Shown piece after piece: positions 7,899 to 20,500 of a DNA stretch of 64,000 nt. The translations under genes and the position numbers were made by a program. How positions within the stretch are numbered: position 1 is the stretch's first letter; each line of letters starts with the position of its first letter. This DNA comes from Massilia sp. Leaf139 (GTDB taxonomy: Bacteria > Pseudomonadota > Gammaproteobacteria > Burkholderiales > Burkholderiaceae_D), in the NCBI RefSeq assembly GCF_001424165.1, contig NZ_LMOJ01000022.1, positions 273,882 through 337,881 on the forward strand, in the 5' to 3' direction. The notes beneath the pieces were generated by a model that saw nothing but the letters and a program-made list of their open reading frames with translations, ran no database searches and had not been told where the DNA came from.

Positions 7899-8488
7899 GG
7901 TAATAACAGGAATCCGAAGGATAGCATGCTGGCCCGCACTAGTGCGCTGCCAATCGTGTGACTTCTGCTGGGCAGAAGAGGATGACTGAATGTGATGCCG
8001 AACAGGAAGCGTGCCGCGGCGTGCACGCGGGCGCTCGATATCGCGAAATCGTGTATGATCCGCCTCTTGCCTTGCGCACGGCTTGCGTCGGCGCAGACGG
8101 ACTTGAGGCTTGTTCGTGGACTGAAAAACAACAATATGTGGTTTGCTTATATCGCTTATCCGATATATCAATTATCACCAATTCTTGCCTTAAGGCATAA
8201 TGTTGCCTGTCCCGTCTCTTCAATCCGACCGAGATAGATGCAAGCCCGTTACCAGCCGACGGGCTTTTTTTCGTTTTGACATGCACACCGCGATTCCAAC
8301 CACTGCCTCTCGTATTCCTGTTCACCGCGCATCCGGCCTGGCCGCATGCGGCTGCAGGCGAGGCGCTTGATTTGCGGCTTGTCCGCCCTTAGCTAGGGCC
8401 CTTCCCGATCCTTTAACCAGGGCCGAACCAGGCCATGGTGACCATTGACCTCGCAGGCGCGCACCCGCCTCGACAGGAGAGTTGCTTT
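7899..8488. other. 590 bp gap between the ProQ-domain gene and rpoD
   Basis: This long divergent gap holds no convincing gene. It contains AT-rich stretches unlike the surroundings (8130-8205), a TATGAT at 8053-8058, a CATAAT near 8196-8201 and a strong rho-independent terminator at 8242-8271. A short RNA of about 60-70 nt from near 8205 to the terminator is possible but unproven. The leader just before rpoD (8390-8488) is GC-rich with an AGGAGAG ribosome site. Confidence 0.4.
8242..8271 (+). terminator. rho-independent terminator upstream of rpoD
   Basis: AAGCCCGT (8242-8249) pairs with ACGGGCTT (8259-8266) around a 9-base loop and is followed by a run of seven T. It lies 218 bp before rpoD with no upstream plus-strand gene, so it must end either a small RNA or readthrough from elsewhere. 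Confidence 0.75.
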
Positions 8489-11197
<2,709 letters not shown>

Positions 11198-11229
11198 GCA
11201 CGCAACGGCGCCCGCAGCGCCGGCAACAG

Positions 11230-11267
11230 AAATGCCGTTCAGTCTTTGACTGGACGGCATTTTTTTT
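11230..11267 (+). terminator. rho-independent terminator of rpoD
   Basis: AATGCCGTTCAGTC pairs with GACTGGACGGCATT across a TTT loop and is followed by eight T. It sits 33 bp after the rpoD stop codon. Confidence 0.92.
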
Positions 11268-11442
11268 CGTCTCTCCGGTTATCTGATTAACATTCGCAAC
11301 ATTTATTGGTCGATTTGTCAGCTGCAAGAAGAAAGGCGTTGACCGAGCAGGGGTATTCGACAGAAGATGCTCAAAGGAAATTCAGTAAAATCGGTTATTC
11401 AGTTGGCATGTCAGTAACGGCATCCCACATCAAGGAGATCAG

Positions 11443-12249
11443 ATGTTCCGTTTCACCGCACAGCAGGCGGGTCTGCTCGCTGCCCTGAGTTTCGCGGCGT
11501 CCGCTGCTTTCGCCGCCGGGGACGAGGCAATCGCCACCGACCGTCCCGATTTCGTCGAATCGAGCAATGTCGTCGGGCGCAGCCGCATCCAGGTCGAGAC
11601 CAGCGCGCTGCTCGAACGCGACGGCAGTGGCAGCGGCGGTGCGCGCAGCCGCGTGCTGTCGATGCCGACCCTGCTGCGCATCGGCGCTGGCGACGCCTTC
11701 GAACTGCGCGTCGAGACTGATGGCCGCGGGATCGCCCATGCGCGCGACGCGAGCGGGCAGCGCAGCACGCAGGCGGCGTGGAACGACACCGCCGTCGGTC
11801 TCAAATGGCATGCGGCCGATGGCGGCGGCGTCGCGCCCTCGGTCGGCGTGCTGCTGCATGCGGATCTGGCGAGCGGCTCGCAAGCGGTGCGCGGGCAGGG
11901 GGTGCGTCCCTCGCTGCGCGTAGTCGGCGAATGGGAATTCGATGGCGGTTATTCGCTCGGCGTGATGCCCGGCGTCGGTGTCGAGCGTAACGAGGATGGG
12001 CGCCGTTATCGCTACGGCATCCTCGGCCTGGTGGTGGGCAAGGAGCTGGGCGAGAACCTGCGCGGCTTCGCCGAGCTCGCCCTGCCGAAGATCGCGCGCG
12101 TTCGCGACGGCGGTACCGAAGCCACCCTCGACGTGGGCGTGGCCTGGCTGCTGTCGGACAGCGTACAGCTCGACACCATGCTGGCGCGCGGCCTGAACCG
12201 CCGCACGCCCGACCTGGCCTGGACGATCGGCCTGTCCTTCAAATACTGA
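11443..12249 (+). CDS. outer-membrane transporter-like protein (phenol MetA-type, PF13557-like)
   Basis: 268 aa with signal peptide (cleavage near AFAAG, residue 24) after a good AAGGAGATCAG site. It opens with [14 protein letters not shown], a hallmark of the family annotated as putative MetA pathway of phenol degradation, and ends in an aromatic beta-barrel-like C-terminus (TIGLSFKY). The middle consists of alternating strands with Gly/Arg turns, fitting an outer-membrane beta barrel. No catabolic genes are adjacent, so the substrate is unknown. The chemoreceptor gene follows 20 bp later and may be co-transcribed. Confidence 0.7.
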   Translation: MFRFTAQQAGLLAALSFAASAAFAAGDEAIATDRPDFVESSNVVGRSRIQVETSALLERDGSGSGGARSRVLSMPTLLRIGAGDAFELRVETDGRGIAHARDASGQRSTQAAWNDTAVGLKWHAADGGGVAPSVGVLLHADLASGSQAVRGQGVRPSLRVVGEWEFDGGYSLGVMPGVGVERNEDGRRYRYGILGLVVGKELGENLRGFAELALPKIARVRDGGTEATLDVGVAWLLSDSVQLDTMLARGLNRRTPDLAWTIGLSFKY

Positions 12250-12269
12250 CTGCGCCTCGCGACGACACC

Positions 12270-13868
12270 ATGAAACTCACCATCAAGACCCGCCTGCGCC
12301 TGTCCAACCTTGCCACCTTGCTGTTCGTCGGCATCGTCGGCCTGATCGGTTACCAGGCCGTTCATGCGCTCGACACGTCGATGGACGCGATCGCGACCAA
12401 TGGCGAAGCCATCAAGGATCAACTGCAGGCCGACCAGATGCACGACGCGCTGCGCGCCGATGTGCTCGCCGCGCTGCTGGCGGGGCCCGGCCAGCACGAG
12501 GATGTTGCGAAAGACGCCGCCAGCCACACGGAACGGTTCCGCCACCTGCTCGATGAAATGCAAGCGCATGGCAACGAGGGCCCGCTGAAGACGGCGATGG
12601 CCAGGGTACGCCCGGATGCCGAAGCCTACCTCGAGCGCGCCAACGCGGTCGTGGCGCTGGCGGCCAAGGATCAGGCAGCGGCTCAGGCCGCCATGCCCGA
12701 GTTCATGAATCGCTTCCGCGCGCTCGAAAAGAGCATGGGCGAATTGAGCGAACTGATCGAACAGGACTCGCTTGCCGCGCGCGAGCGCGGTGATGCCGTC
12801 GTCGTCCAGTCCAGCGGACGCATCGCCGGCGTGGCCCTGCTGGCGATGCTCGTCACGCTGATTGGCGGCCTGTTCATGGCGCGCTCGATCATCCGTCCGC
12901 TCGACGCCGCCGTGCGCGCGGCCGACACCATCGCCGCGGGCAAACTGGGCGTTGACATCGTTGCCGACGAAGCCGACCGCACCGAGACCGGACGCCTGAC
13001 GAGCTCGCTGGCCCGGATGCGCGCCAGCCTCCACCGGATCGTCGGCGAAGTGCGGGATGGCAGCGAGTCGATCGCCACCGCTTCCGGCCAGATCGCCGCC
13101 GGCAACAGCGACCTGTCGCAGCGTACCGAGTTACAGGCAGGCTCGCTGGAAGAAACCGCCTCGTCGATGGAAGAGCTGACAGCGACCGTGCGCCAGAACG
13201 CCGAGAACGCGCGCCAGGCAAGCACGCTGGCGATGGCGGCCAGCGAAGTCGCCGGACGCGGCGGCGAGGTGGTGGCGCAGGTGGTCGGTACCATGGGCGC
13301 GATCGACGCTTCGTCGCGCCGCATCGGGGACATCATCGGCACGATCGAAGGCATCGCTTTCCAGACCAATATTCTGGCGCTCAATGCCGCCGTCGAGGCC
13401 GCGCGTGCGGGCGAGCAGGGCCGTGGCTTTGCCGTCGTCGCCTCCGAAGTGCGGGCGCTGGCCCAGCGTTCAGACATCGCGGCCAAGGAAATCCGCCAGC
13501 TCGTCGCGTCCTCGGCCATTACCGTGGAAGAGGGCGGGCGCCTCGTGCAGCAAGCAGGCGCGACGATGGATGAGGTGGTGGCCAGCGTGCGCCGCGTGAC
13601 CGACATCGTGAACGAGATCAGCGCCGCCGGCGTCGAGCAGGATGCCGGCATTGCCCAGATCAACATGGCAATCGTCGAAATCGACGGCGCCACCCAGCAA
13701 AACGCAGCGCTCGTGGAAGAAGCTGCCGCTGCAGCAGCCGCCCTCGAAAGCCAGACCGACCGCTTGTCGGAACTGGTCGGCGTGTTCGACCTGGGCGATG
13801 GACGCGCCGTGACGGCGCGCTCCGGCACGCGGGCGGGGCCGGCCCGCCTCCAGCTCGCCGCTGCCTGA
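12270..13868 (+). CDS. methyl-accepting chemotaxis protein
   Basis: 532 aa with the classical layout: a membrane span at about 10-30, a periplasmic four-helix ligand-binding region (about 35-180), a second span (186-206), HAMP (205-260) and a cytoplasmic coiled-coil signalling domain. The signalling hairpin tip [20 protein letters not shown] is intact, followed by [18 protein letters not shown], so coupling to CheA/CheW is expected. The C-terminus (ARLQLAAA) has no CheR-binding pentapeptide. No che genes are nearby, so it is an orphan receptor. The ligand is not predictable. Confidence 0.95.
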   Translation: MKLTIKTRLRLSNLATLLFVGIVGLIGYQAVHALDTSMDAIATNGEAIKDQLQADQMHDALRADVLAALLAGPGQHEDVAKDAASHTERFRHLLDEMQAHGNEGPLKTAMARVRPDAEAYLERANAVVALAAKDQAAAQAAMPEFMNRFRALEKSMGELSELIEQDSLAARERGDAVVVQSSGRIAGVALLAMLVTLIGGLFMARSIIRPLDAAVRAADTIAAGKLGVDIVADEADRTETGRLTSSLARMRASLHRIVGEVRDGSESIATASGQIAAGNSDLSQRTELQAGSLEETASSMEELTATVRQNAENARQASTLAMAASEVAGRGGEVVAQVVGTMGAIDASSRRIGDIIGTIEGIAFQTNILALNAAVEAARAGEQGRGFAVVASEVRALAQRSDIAAKEIRQLVASSAITVEEGGRLVQQAGATMDEVVASVRRVTDIVNEISAAGVEQDAGIAQINMAIVEIDGATQQNAALVEEAAAAAAALESQTDRLSELVGVFDLGDGRAVTARSGTRAGPARLQLAAA

Positions 13869-14149
13869 GCAGGACTGCCTTACCGGAAGATGCCAACCGC
13901 GCGGCGCCGCATGGGCCCGCGCGGCGTCGGCGTGAACCGGCGCATGCGCAGCCTGCGCGCTCCTCATGATTTCAAGTTATGCGACACGCACCCAATTTCA
14001 TCGGCGAGCGTGATTTGCCGCGCCTGATCTGCGCGTAAGCTGTTGAGCGGATGGCAACACCCGGCGCGAGGAGAGGCGCCGCGGAGCCACCGGCGTGCAC
14101 GTCGGCTACCGGCGCGGCCCGTCCACTCAACCTCGCAAAAAACGACAAC

Positions 14150-16336
14150 ATGAAAAAACTTTTGCTTGCCGCCGCAGCGGGTCTGCTGGCGGCGTCCCTG
14201 GCGCATGCCGACACCGATGCCCCGACCCCGAAGCACGAGCTGCGCGGCGTCTGGATCAGCACCCACCTGAGCCTGGATTGGCCGAACCGCACCCAGACGC
14301 CGGCGCAGCAGCGCGCCGCGCTCACCGCGATCCTCGACCATAACGTCGCCACCGGCATGAACGCGGCCTTCCTGCAGGTGCGCAGCCAGTCCGACGCCAT
14401 GTACCCGAGCGACCTGGAACCCTGGTCTTATTACCTGACCAACAGCCAGGGCAGCGCCCCGGCTCCGAGCTGGGATCCGCTCCAGTTCGCGATCGACGAA
14501 TCGCGCAAGCGCGGCCTCGAATTCCACGCCTGGATCAATCCCTACCGCGCGGTGGCCAACACCGCCACCGAGAACACGCCCGGCCAGTATGCGGCCAGCC
14601 ACGTCTCGCGCACCCATCCGGAATGGATGCTCACCTTCGGCACGGTCAGGATCCTGAACCCGGGCCTGGCCGCCGTGCGCGAGCACGTCACCACCGTGAT
14701 CATGGACATCGTCAACCGCTACGATGTCGACGGCATCCATTTCGACGATTATTTCTATCCCAGCGGGACGATCAACGACGACGCGGCCTATGCCGCCGAT
14801 CCGCGCGGCTTTCCCGCCACCGCGGCCGGCCGCGCCGACTGGCGCCGCGATAACATCAACCTCCTGATCGCGGGCGTCAACGAGCGCATCCGGGTTGCGA
14901 AGCCCTGGGTCAAGTTCGGCGTTTCGCCCTCGGGGATCTACCGCAGCAGCACCGATCCGGCCGTCGGCTCGCCCACCTCCGCCGGCGCCTCGCAGCACTA
15001 TGTGACCAACTTCGCCGATACCCGCACCTGGCTGCGCGAGGGCTGGGTCGACTACCTGGCGCCCCAGGTCTACTGGTACATCGGACAGACGGGTTCCGAC
15101 TACAAGCTGCTGGTGCCTTGGTGGAACGAGAACGCTTTCGGGCGCCACATGTACATCGGCATCGCCGACTACAAGATGAACACCGCCGGCTGGACGGATC
15201 CGAAACAGGTCGCCAACCAGATCGCGCTGAACCGCTCGCAAACCCACATCGCCGGCCAGATCCACTTCCGCCACGCCTTCCTGGCCGCCAATCCGCTGGG
15301 CTACCGCACCGACCTGCAACAGAATGTCTACAACCGCCCGGCCCTGATACCGCCAATGCCGTGGAAGGGCGCCACGGCGCCGCCGGCCCCTGCGAGCCTG
15401 GCCGCCAGCGCGGGCGAGAACGCCGTCGTGCTGGGCTGGGCCGCGGCAGGCGAGGCGCGCGACGAGCTGGAGAAAGTGCGCCAGTTCGCAATCTACCGTG
15501 CGCCGGAACGCGCGATCGACCTCGCGGCGGGGCAGAACCTGATCGGCATCACCCACGGCACGGCGAACGCCTTTGCCGATACGGAAGCCGAACCGGGAAA
15601 ATATTATTACTACACGGTGACGGCGCTGAACCGCCTGAGCACCGAGAGCGCGCCATCGAACGTGGTCAGCAACGACTTCGAGGCGCCGACCGTACGCACA
15701 CGCGACGCCTCCGTCACGCTGGCCGATGGCGCGGCCAGCCTCGAGCCGGTCGACCTCGATGGCGGGACAAGCGACAACTGGGGCATCGAATCGCTGTCGG
15801 CCTCGCAGACAAGCTTCAGCTGCAGCGATATCGGCACGCGCAAGGTCGTGCTGACGGCCGTCGACAAGGCGGGCCTGAGCGCGGCGGCCGAGGCGACGGT
15901 GAACGTGCTGGGCCGCGTGCCGCAGCCGGCGATCGCGATCAGCCGGGGTGACGCCACGCCGACGAATGCCGCTGCCGACGCCATCGTGCTCGGCTACGGC
16001 GCGCAGAGCCTGACCCTCACCGCCAGCGATGCCGCCAGCGGAACCCGCTTTGCCTGGACGCCGGCGCCGGGCCTGTCCGCGAACGGCGCCACGGCCAGCT
16101 TCACGCCGACCGCCGCCGGCAGCTACACCTTCACGGCCCAGGCCTTCAGCGAGAACGGTTGCCCGGCCGTTGCCAGCGTGACGGTGGCGGTGACGGACGC
16201 CCGCTGCGGCGAGGGCAAGGTGGCGGTGTGCCACAAGCCGGGCAAGGGTAATGGCAATGACGGCGCCATCTGCGTGGCGCCGAGCGCGGTGCAGGCGTTC
16301 ATCCGCAAAGGGGAAACGCTGGGCAGCTGTTCGTAG
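14150..16336 (+). CDS. secreted glycoside hydrolase (GH10-like, GHL10/DUF187) with C-terminal beta domains
   Basis: 728 aa from ATG 14150, where a signal peptide begins (MKKLLLAAAAGLLAASLAHA). An earlier in-frame ATG exists but would bury it. Residues about 26-390 form the GHL10 TIM barrel: ELRGVWIS, AFLQVRSQSDA, FHAWINPYR, VDGIHFDDYFYP and VDYLAPQVYWY are family landmarks, with acidic residues in IHFDDYF as likely catalytic candidates. A fibronectin-III-like domain follows (about 395-500), then Ig/PKD-like repeats. The related YngK/FenI group acts on cell-wall or surface glycans. The stop codon lies inside a REP-like GTAG palindrome. Confidence 0.87.
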   Translation: MKKLLLAAAAGLLAASLAHADTDAPTPKHELRGVWISTHLSLDWPNRTQTPAQQRAALTAILDHNVATGMNAAFLQVRSQSDAMYPSDLEPWSYYLTNSQGSAPAPSWDPLQFAIDESRKRGLEFHAWINPYRAVANTATENTPGQYAASHVSRTHPEWMLTFGTVRILNPGLAAVREHVTTVIMDIVNRYDVDGIHFDDYFYPSGTINDDAAYAADPRGFPATAAGRADWRRDNINLLIAGVNERIRVAKPWVKFGVSPSGIYRSSTDPAVGSPTSAGASQHYVTNFADTRTWLREGWVDYLAPQVYWYIGQTGSDYKLLVPWWNENAFGRHMYIGIADYKMNTAGWTDPKQVANQIALNRSQTHIAGQIHFRHAFLAANPLGYRTDLQQNVYNRPALIPPMPWKGATAPPAPASLAASAGENAVVLGWAAAGEARDELEKVRQFAIYRAPERAIDLAAGQNLIGITHGTANAFADTEAEPGKYYYYTVTALNRLSTESAPSNVVSNDFEAPTVRTRDASVTLADGAASLEPVDLDGGTSDNWGIESLSASQTSFSCSDIGTRKVVLTAVDKAGLSAAAEATVNVLGRVPQPAIAISRGDATPTNAAADAIVLGYGAQSLTLTASDAASGTRFAWTPAPGLSANGATASFTPTAAGSYTFTAQAFSENGCPAVASVTVAVTDARCGEGKVAVCHKPGKGNGNDGAICVAPSAVQAFIRKGETLGSCS

Positions 16337-16371
16337 GGTGGTCGAGGCCAATGGCCTCACGGCTTCACCGG
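16333..16371. repeat. REP-like palindrome with GGCCAATGGCC core
   Basis: GTAGGGTGG is followed by a palindrome, GAGGCCAATGGCCTC, then ACGGCTTCACCGG. The GTAG foot contains the stop codon TAG of the upstream glycosidase gene. The core recurs at 23682-23708 and, imperfectly, at 36781-36807, each time followed by ACGG. Confidence 0.6.
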
Positions 16372-16403
16372 TCGGCCAAGCCCCGTTGCGCGCAACCGGG
16401 AAG

Positions 16404-16442
16404 CGGGCGGGGGAATCGCCGTGGAAGCGATTCCCCCGCCCG
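16404..16442. terminator. strong hairpin between convergent glycosidase and ppc genes
   Basis: A 16-bp perfect stem (16404-16419 with 16427-16442) with a 7-base loop, starting CGGGCGGGGG. Its position between two convergent stops suggests a shared terminator, although neither side has a T-tract. Its right arm ends 3 bp before the ppc stop codon. Confidence 0.6.
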
Positions 16443-16444
16443 GG

Positions 16445-19306
16445 TCAGCCAGTGTTGCGCAGGCCCGCCGCGACCCCGTTGATCGACAGGTGAATGCCGC
16501 GGTGGACGCGCGGATCCATCTCGCCGCCGTCGCTGCCTTCCTTCACCTTGCGCGACATCGCGCGGTGGCGGTGGATCAGCTCGACCTGCAGGTGGTTCAG
16601 CGGGTCGAGATAGGCGAAGCGGTTCTGGATCGAGCGCGCCAGCAGCGGGTTCGCGGCCAGGCGCTCCTTCGCCCCGGTGACCGCTTCCAGCTGGCGCAGG
16701 GTCTCGCCATGCTCGCCCGCGATGCGCTTGAAGATGCGCTCGCGCAGCGCGACGTCCGGCACCAGCCCCGCATAGCGCGAGGCGATGGCCAGATCGGTCT
16801 TGGCCAGCACCATGTCCATGTTCGAGAGCAGGGTGGCGAAGAAGGGCCACTCGCGGAACATCTCCTGCAGGGTGGCCAGGCGCTCGCCGCCGCTGTCTTC
16901 CTTCAACCACGTCGACACCGCCGAGCCGAAGCCGTACCAGCCCGGCAGCAGCAGGCGGCACTGGCCCCAGGAGAAGCCCCAGGGAATGGCGCGCAGGTCT
17001 TCGATGCGGCGCGTCGACTTGCGCGAGGCCGGGCGCGAACCGAGGTTCAGTTCCGCGATCTCGGCGATCGGCGTGGCGGCGAAGAAGTAGTCGGTGAAGC
17101 CCGGCGTCTCGTAGACCAGGTCGCGGTAGGCCCCGTAGGCCAGCTGCGAGAGTTCGGCCATCACCGACTCGTACACGGCCAGGCGCTCGGCCTTCGCGCC
17201 CTCGAGCTCGTGCGGCATCAGGCTCGCTTCCAGCGTGGCCGCGACCAGCAGTTCCAGGTTGCGGCGGCCGATTTCCGGGTTCGAGAACTTCGAGGCGATG
17301 ATCTCGCCCTGTTCGGTCAGGCGGATCTGGCCGTTGACGGTGCCCGGCGGCTGCGCCAGGATCGCCTGGTAGCTCGGGCCGCCGCCGCGCCCGACGGTGC
17401 CGCCGCGGCCGTGGAACAGGCGCAGCTTGACGCCGGCGCGCTCGAACACCTCGACCAGCTTCAGCTCGGTCTGGTACAGCTCCCAGTTCGAGGTGAGGAA
17501 ACCGCCATCCTTGTTCGAGTCGGAGTAACCCAGCATGACTTCCTGCAGGCGGCCCTGGTTGTGGACGATGCGCGTCACGGGCGCCAGGCCCATCCAGGCT
17601 TCCATGATGGCGCCGGCGCGCTGCAGGTCGGGGATGGTCTCGAACAGCGGGATCACCATCACGTCCGAGACCCCGGCATGTGGCCGCACCAGGCCCGCTT
17701 CCTTCAGCAGCAGCAGCACTTCGAGCAGGTCGGAGACGGCTTCGGTGTGCGAGATGATGTAGTTGCGGATCGCGCGCGCGCCGTAGCGCTGGCGGATCTC
17801 GCGCGCGGCACGTACGATGGCGAGCTCCGATTGGGTCTCGTCGGTATAGCTCTCGAAGGGCGAATACAGGAGACGCGGCTGGGCGATCTCGCCCAGCAGG
17901 AGTCTGACTTTTTCGTCTTCGGACAGGGCCGCGTAGTCGGCTTCGACCTGGGCTTTTTCGAACAGCTCGGCCAGCACGCGCTCGTGCACGTCCGACGTCT
18001 GGCGCATGTCGAGCGAGGCAAGATGGAAACCGAAGATGTGCGCGGCGCGCATCAAGCCGGCCAGGCGCGGCACCACCAGCATGGCGCCGTGGTTCAGCTT
18101 CAGCGACTCGGCCAATATGTTGAGATCCGCCGCGAATTCGGCCGCGTCCGCGTAGGGTTCGGCGTGGCCGACTTCCTTGCGCAGGATGTTGGTCGCGCCG
18201 AGTTCGCGCGCCGTGCTGGCCAGGCGGGCGTACATGCCGATCAGGGCGCGCCGGTAGGGCTCGTCGGCGCGGTGGTCGGACTGGTCGGTGGAGCGGTCGG
18301 CCAGCGCCTGCATGGCGGGCGTGACGTCGACCATCAGGGTCGAGGTCGACAGTTCGGCGCCGAGCGCGTGCACCTCGTCGAGATAGAAGTCGAGGATGGT
18401 GGTCGCGTGGCGCATCGTCGCGTGGCGCATGGTGGCGGCGTTCACGTTCGGGTTGCCGTCGCGGTCGCCGCCGATCCAGCTGCCCATCTGCACATAGGCG
18501 GCGTCGCCCAGTTGCGGCGGGCTGCCGTGGTACTGCATGCCGATCTCGTCCTCGATGTCGTCGTAGAGCGAGGGTAGCTCGCGCAGGAAGGTGATGCGGT
18601 AGTAGGAGAGGGCGTTCTCGATCTCGTCTGCCACCGTCAGCTTCGTGTAGCGCAGCATGCGCGTCTGCCACAGGGTGGCGATGCGGGCTTGTAAAAGCTG
18701 CAGGTTGCGGACTTGCTCTTTCGGTGTCAACGGCAGGTCGCGCTCGGCCAGCAGGCGCGCGATGTCGTGCTCGGCGTCGAGGATGGATTTGCGCTGCACT
18801 TCGGTCGGGTGGGCCGTGAGTACCGGCGCGATCAGGGCATTGCGCAGGAAAGTCTCGACCGTCTGCTGGTCGACCCCGGCGCCGCGCAGTTTGCCGAGCG
18901 CGTGGCCGACGCTGCCTTCGCGCGGACGGGAACCGGCCAGCAGGTGGGCGCGGCGGCGGCGGTTGTGGTGCTGGTCTTCGGCGATGTTGGCCAGGTGCGA
19001 GAAATAGGAAAAGGCCCGCACCACGGAGATGGTCTGGTTGCGCGTGAGCCGGTGCAGCAGCGTGGTCAGCTCTTCGCCGGCTTCCGGGTCTGCGTCGCGG
19101 CGGAAGCGCACGGCGGTCTGGCGGATGGTTTCGACGACGTCGAACACGGCGTCGCCTTCCTGGTCGCGCAGCACGTCGCCGAGCAGGCGGCCGAGCAGGC
19201 GGATGTCTTCCTTCAGCGGGGCGTCCTTGTCGGCGCCGGGGTTCGCGCTGTTGTTTGCGCTCTTGTTCGCGCTGTCGTTCATTTCGGGTGCAACGTGTTT
19301 ATCCAT
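16445..19306 (-). CDS. ppc: phosphoenolpyruvate carboxylase
   Basis: About 953 aa from ATG 19306; an in-frame GTG at 19315 adds three residues. It converts phosphoenolpyruvate and bicarbonate to oxaloacetate, the anaplerotic supply of the TCA cycle. Family signatures are complete: VLTAHPTE with the catalytic His near residue 166, FHGRGGTVGRGGGP, GYSDSNKDGG and the C-terminal QNRFAYLDPL with the ending GVAAGLRNTG. The first 30 residues are a species-specific Asn/Ser/Ala/Lys-rich leader (NDSANKSANNSAN) not needed for the fold. Divergent from hemC, with a palindrome in the shared promoter region. Confidence 0.98.
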   Translation of the reverse strand: MDKHVAPEMNDSANKSANNSANPGADKDAPLKEDIRLLGRLLGDVLRDQEGDAVFDVVETIRQTAVRFRRDADPEAGEELTTLLHRLTRNQTISVVRAFSYFSHLANIAEDQHHNRRRRAHLLAGSRPREGSVGHALGKLRGAGVDQQTVETFLRNALIAPVLTAHPTEVQRKSILDAEHDIARLLAERDLPLTPKEQVRNLQLLQARIATLWQTRMLRYTKLTVADEIENALSYYRITFLRELPSLYDDIEDEIGMQYHGSPPQLGDAAYVQMGSWIGGDRDGNPNVNAATMRHATMRHATTILDFYLDEVHALGAELSTSTLMVDVTPAMQALADRSTDQSDHRADEPYRRALIGMYARLASTARELGATNILRKEVGHAEPYADAAEFAADLNILAESLKLNHGAMLVVPRLAGLMRAAHIFGFHLASLDMRQTSDVHERVLAELFEKAQVEADYAALSEDEKVRLLLGEIAQPRLLYSPFESYTDETQSELAIVRAAREIRQRYGARAIRNYIISHTEAVSDLLEVLLLLKEAGLVRPHAGVSDVMVIPLFETIPDLQRAGAIMEAWMGLAPVTRIVHNQGRLQEVMLGYSDSNKDGGFLTSNWELYQTELKLVEVFERAGVKLRLFHGRGGTVGRGGGPSYQAILAQPPGTVNGQIRLTEQGEIIASKFSNPEIGRRNLELLVAATLEASLMPHELEGAKAERLAVYESVMAELSQLAYGAYRDLVYETPGFTDYFFAATPIAEIAELNLGSRPASRKSTRRIEDLRAIPWGFSWGQCRLLLPGWYGFGSAVSTWLKEDSGGERLATLQEMFREWPFFATLLSNMDMVLAKTDLAIASRYAGLVPDVALRERIFKRIAGEHGETLRQLEAVTGAKERLAANPLLARSIQNRFAYLDPLNHLQVELIHRHRAMSRKVKEGSDGGEMDPRVHRGIHLSINGVAAGLRNTG

Positions 19307-19346
19307 GTCGGCCACTGTTTTCTATTGTCAGGTACACCAAGTAGGG

Positions 19347-19363
19347 CATGGTCATCGACCATG
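19347..19363. promoter_or_regulatory. palindrome in the ppc/hemC divergent promoter
   Basis: CATGGTC-ATC-GACCATG is a perfect 7-bp inverted repeat between ppc and hemC. A TAAAAT candidate -10 box for hemC follows at 19385-19390. It is preceded by GTAGGG, so it could instead be a decayed REP unit. Confidence 0.35.
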
Positions 19364-19474
19364 TTCTAGGGGGAGGCCGCATGCTAAAATTTGTGATCTT
19401 ATGCAAGAGGCGTTACTGGCACTGGGCCCGGTCGGCGCAACGACAGTGAAAGAATCCGTTTTGAAAGCAAGGAC

Positions 19475-20467
19475 ATGATGCAGCAGCGATCGGAGCAATC
19501 CGCCGGAAGCCGTCTTCCAGCGCAACTGGTGATCGCCTCGCGCGAGAGCCGCCTGGCCATGTGGCAGGCCGAACACGTGCGCGATCGTCTCGCCGCATTA
19601 TATCCAGATTGTCAAATCAGCATTCTCGGCATGACGACGCGTGGCGACCAGATCCTCGACCGCACGCTGTCCAAGGTCGGCGGCAAGGGTCTGTTCGTGA
19701 AGGAACTCGAAGTCGCGATGGCCGAAGGCCGCGCCGACCTGGCCGTGCATTCGCTGAAAGACGTGCCGATGGATCTGCCGGAAGGCTTCGCCCTGGCCGC
19801 CGTGCTCGAACGCGAAGACCCGCGCGACGCCTTTGTCTCGAACGACTATGCCAGCCTCGACGCGTTGCCGCCGGGCGCCGTGGTCGGCACCAGCAGCCTG
19901 CGCCGCCAGGCCCTGGTTGCGGCGCGCTACCCGCATCTGGTGATCAAGCCGCTGCGCGGCAACCTCGACACCCGTCTCGGCAAACTCGACCGCGGCGAGT
20001 ACGCGGCCATCATCCTGGCCGCCGCCGGCTTGATCCGCCTCGGCCTGCCGCAGCGCATCCGCAGCGTGCTCGATCCGAGCCTGAGCCTGCCGGCCGCCGG
20101 CCAGGGCGCGATGGCGATCGAAGTGGCGAGCGGCGCGCGTTCCGATGGCGTCGACCTGCAGGCCGTGCTGGCGCCGCTGAACCATGCGGACACGCTGCAC
20201 GCCGTGCTGGCCGAGCGCAAGGTCTCGAAGATCTTTGGGGGCAGCTGCCAGATCCCGCTGGCCGCGCACGCGACTATCGACGGCGAACGCATGCACCTGC
20301 GCGCGATGGTCGCCACGCCCGACGGCACGCGCAGCGCCTTTGCCGAACTGGACGGCCCGGCCGACCAGCCCGAGCTGCTGGGCGAGCAGGTTTCCAGTCT
20401 GCTGGAACAGCAGGACGCGCAGGCGATCCTGGCCGTCTGCCGCCAGGACGCCGCGGCCGATGCGTGA
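19475..20467 (+). CDS. hemC: porphobilinogen deaminase (hydroxymethylbilane synthase)
   Basis: 330 aa. It condenses four porphobilinogen molecules into hydroxymethylbilane in haem and sirohaem synthesis. The dipyrromethane cofactor attaches to Cys258 in [13 protein letters not shown]; the catalytic Asp is Asp96 in [16 protein letters not shown] and the LRGNLDTRL arginines bind substrate carboxylates. An AAGG site lies 5 bp before ATG 19475; the next codon is also ATG. First gene of hemC-hemD-hemX-hemY, with hemD starting 33 bp later. Confidence 0.98.
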   Translation: MMQQRSEQSAGSRLPAQLVIASRESRLAMWQAEHVRDRLAALYPDCQISILGMTTRGDQILDRTLSKVGGKGLFVKELEVAMAEGRADLAVHSLKDVPMDLPEGFALAAVLEREDPRDAFVSNDYASLDALPPGAVVGTSSLRRQALVAARYPHLVIKPLRGNLDTRLGKLDRGEYAAIILAAAGLIRLGLPQRIRSVLDPSLSLPAAGQGAMAIEVASGARSDGVDLQAVLAPLNHADTLHAVLAERKVSKIFGGSCQIPLAAHATIDGERMHLRAMVATPDGTRSAFAELDGPADQPELLGEQVSSLLEQQDAQAILAVCRQDAAADA

Positions 20468-20500
20468 GCCCGGTCGGCCTTGATGGCGATGTCGAGCGCG

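Noticed and set aside
16421..18577. A 718-codon plus-strand frame opposite ppc
   Set aside because: Antisense shadow; the sense gene is complete phosphoenolpyruvate carboxylase.
19341..19363. GTAGGG plus palindrome before hemC as another REP unit
   Set aside because: The stem (CATGGTC/GACCATG) does not match the REP family and the position suits a promoter operator; kept only as a weak regulatory site.
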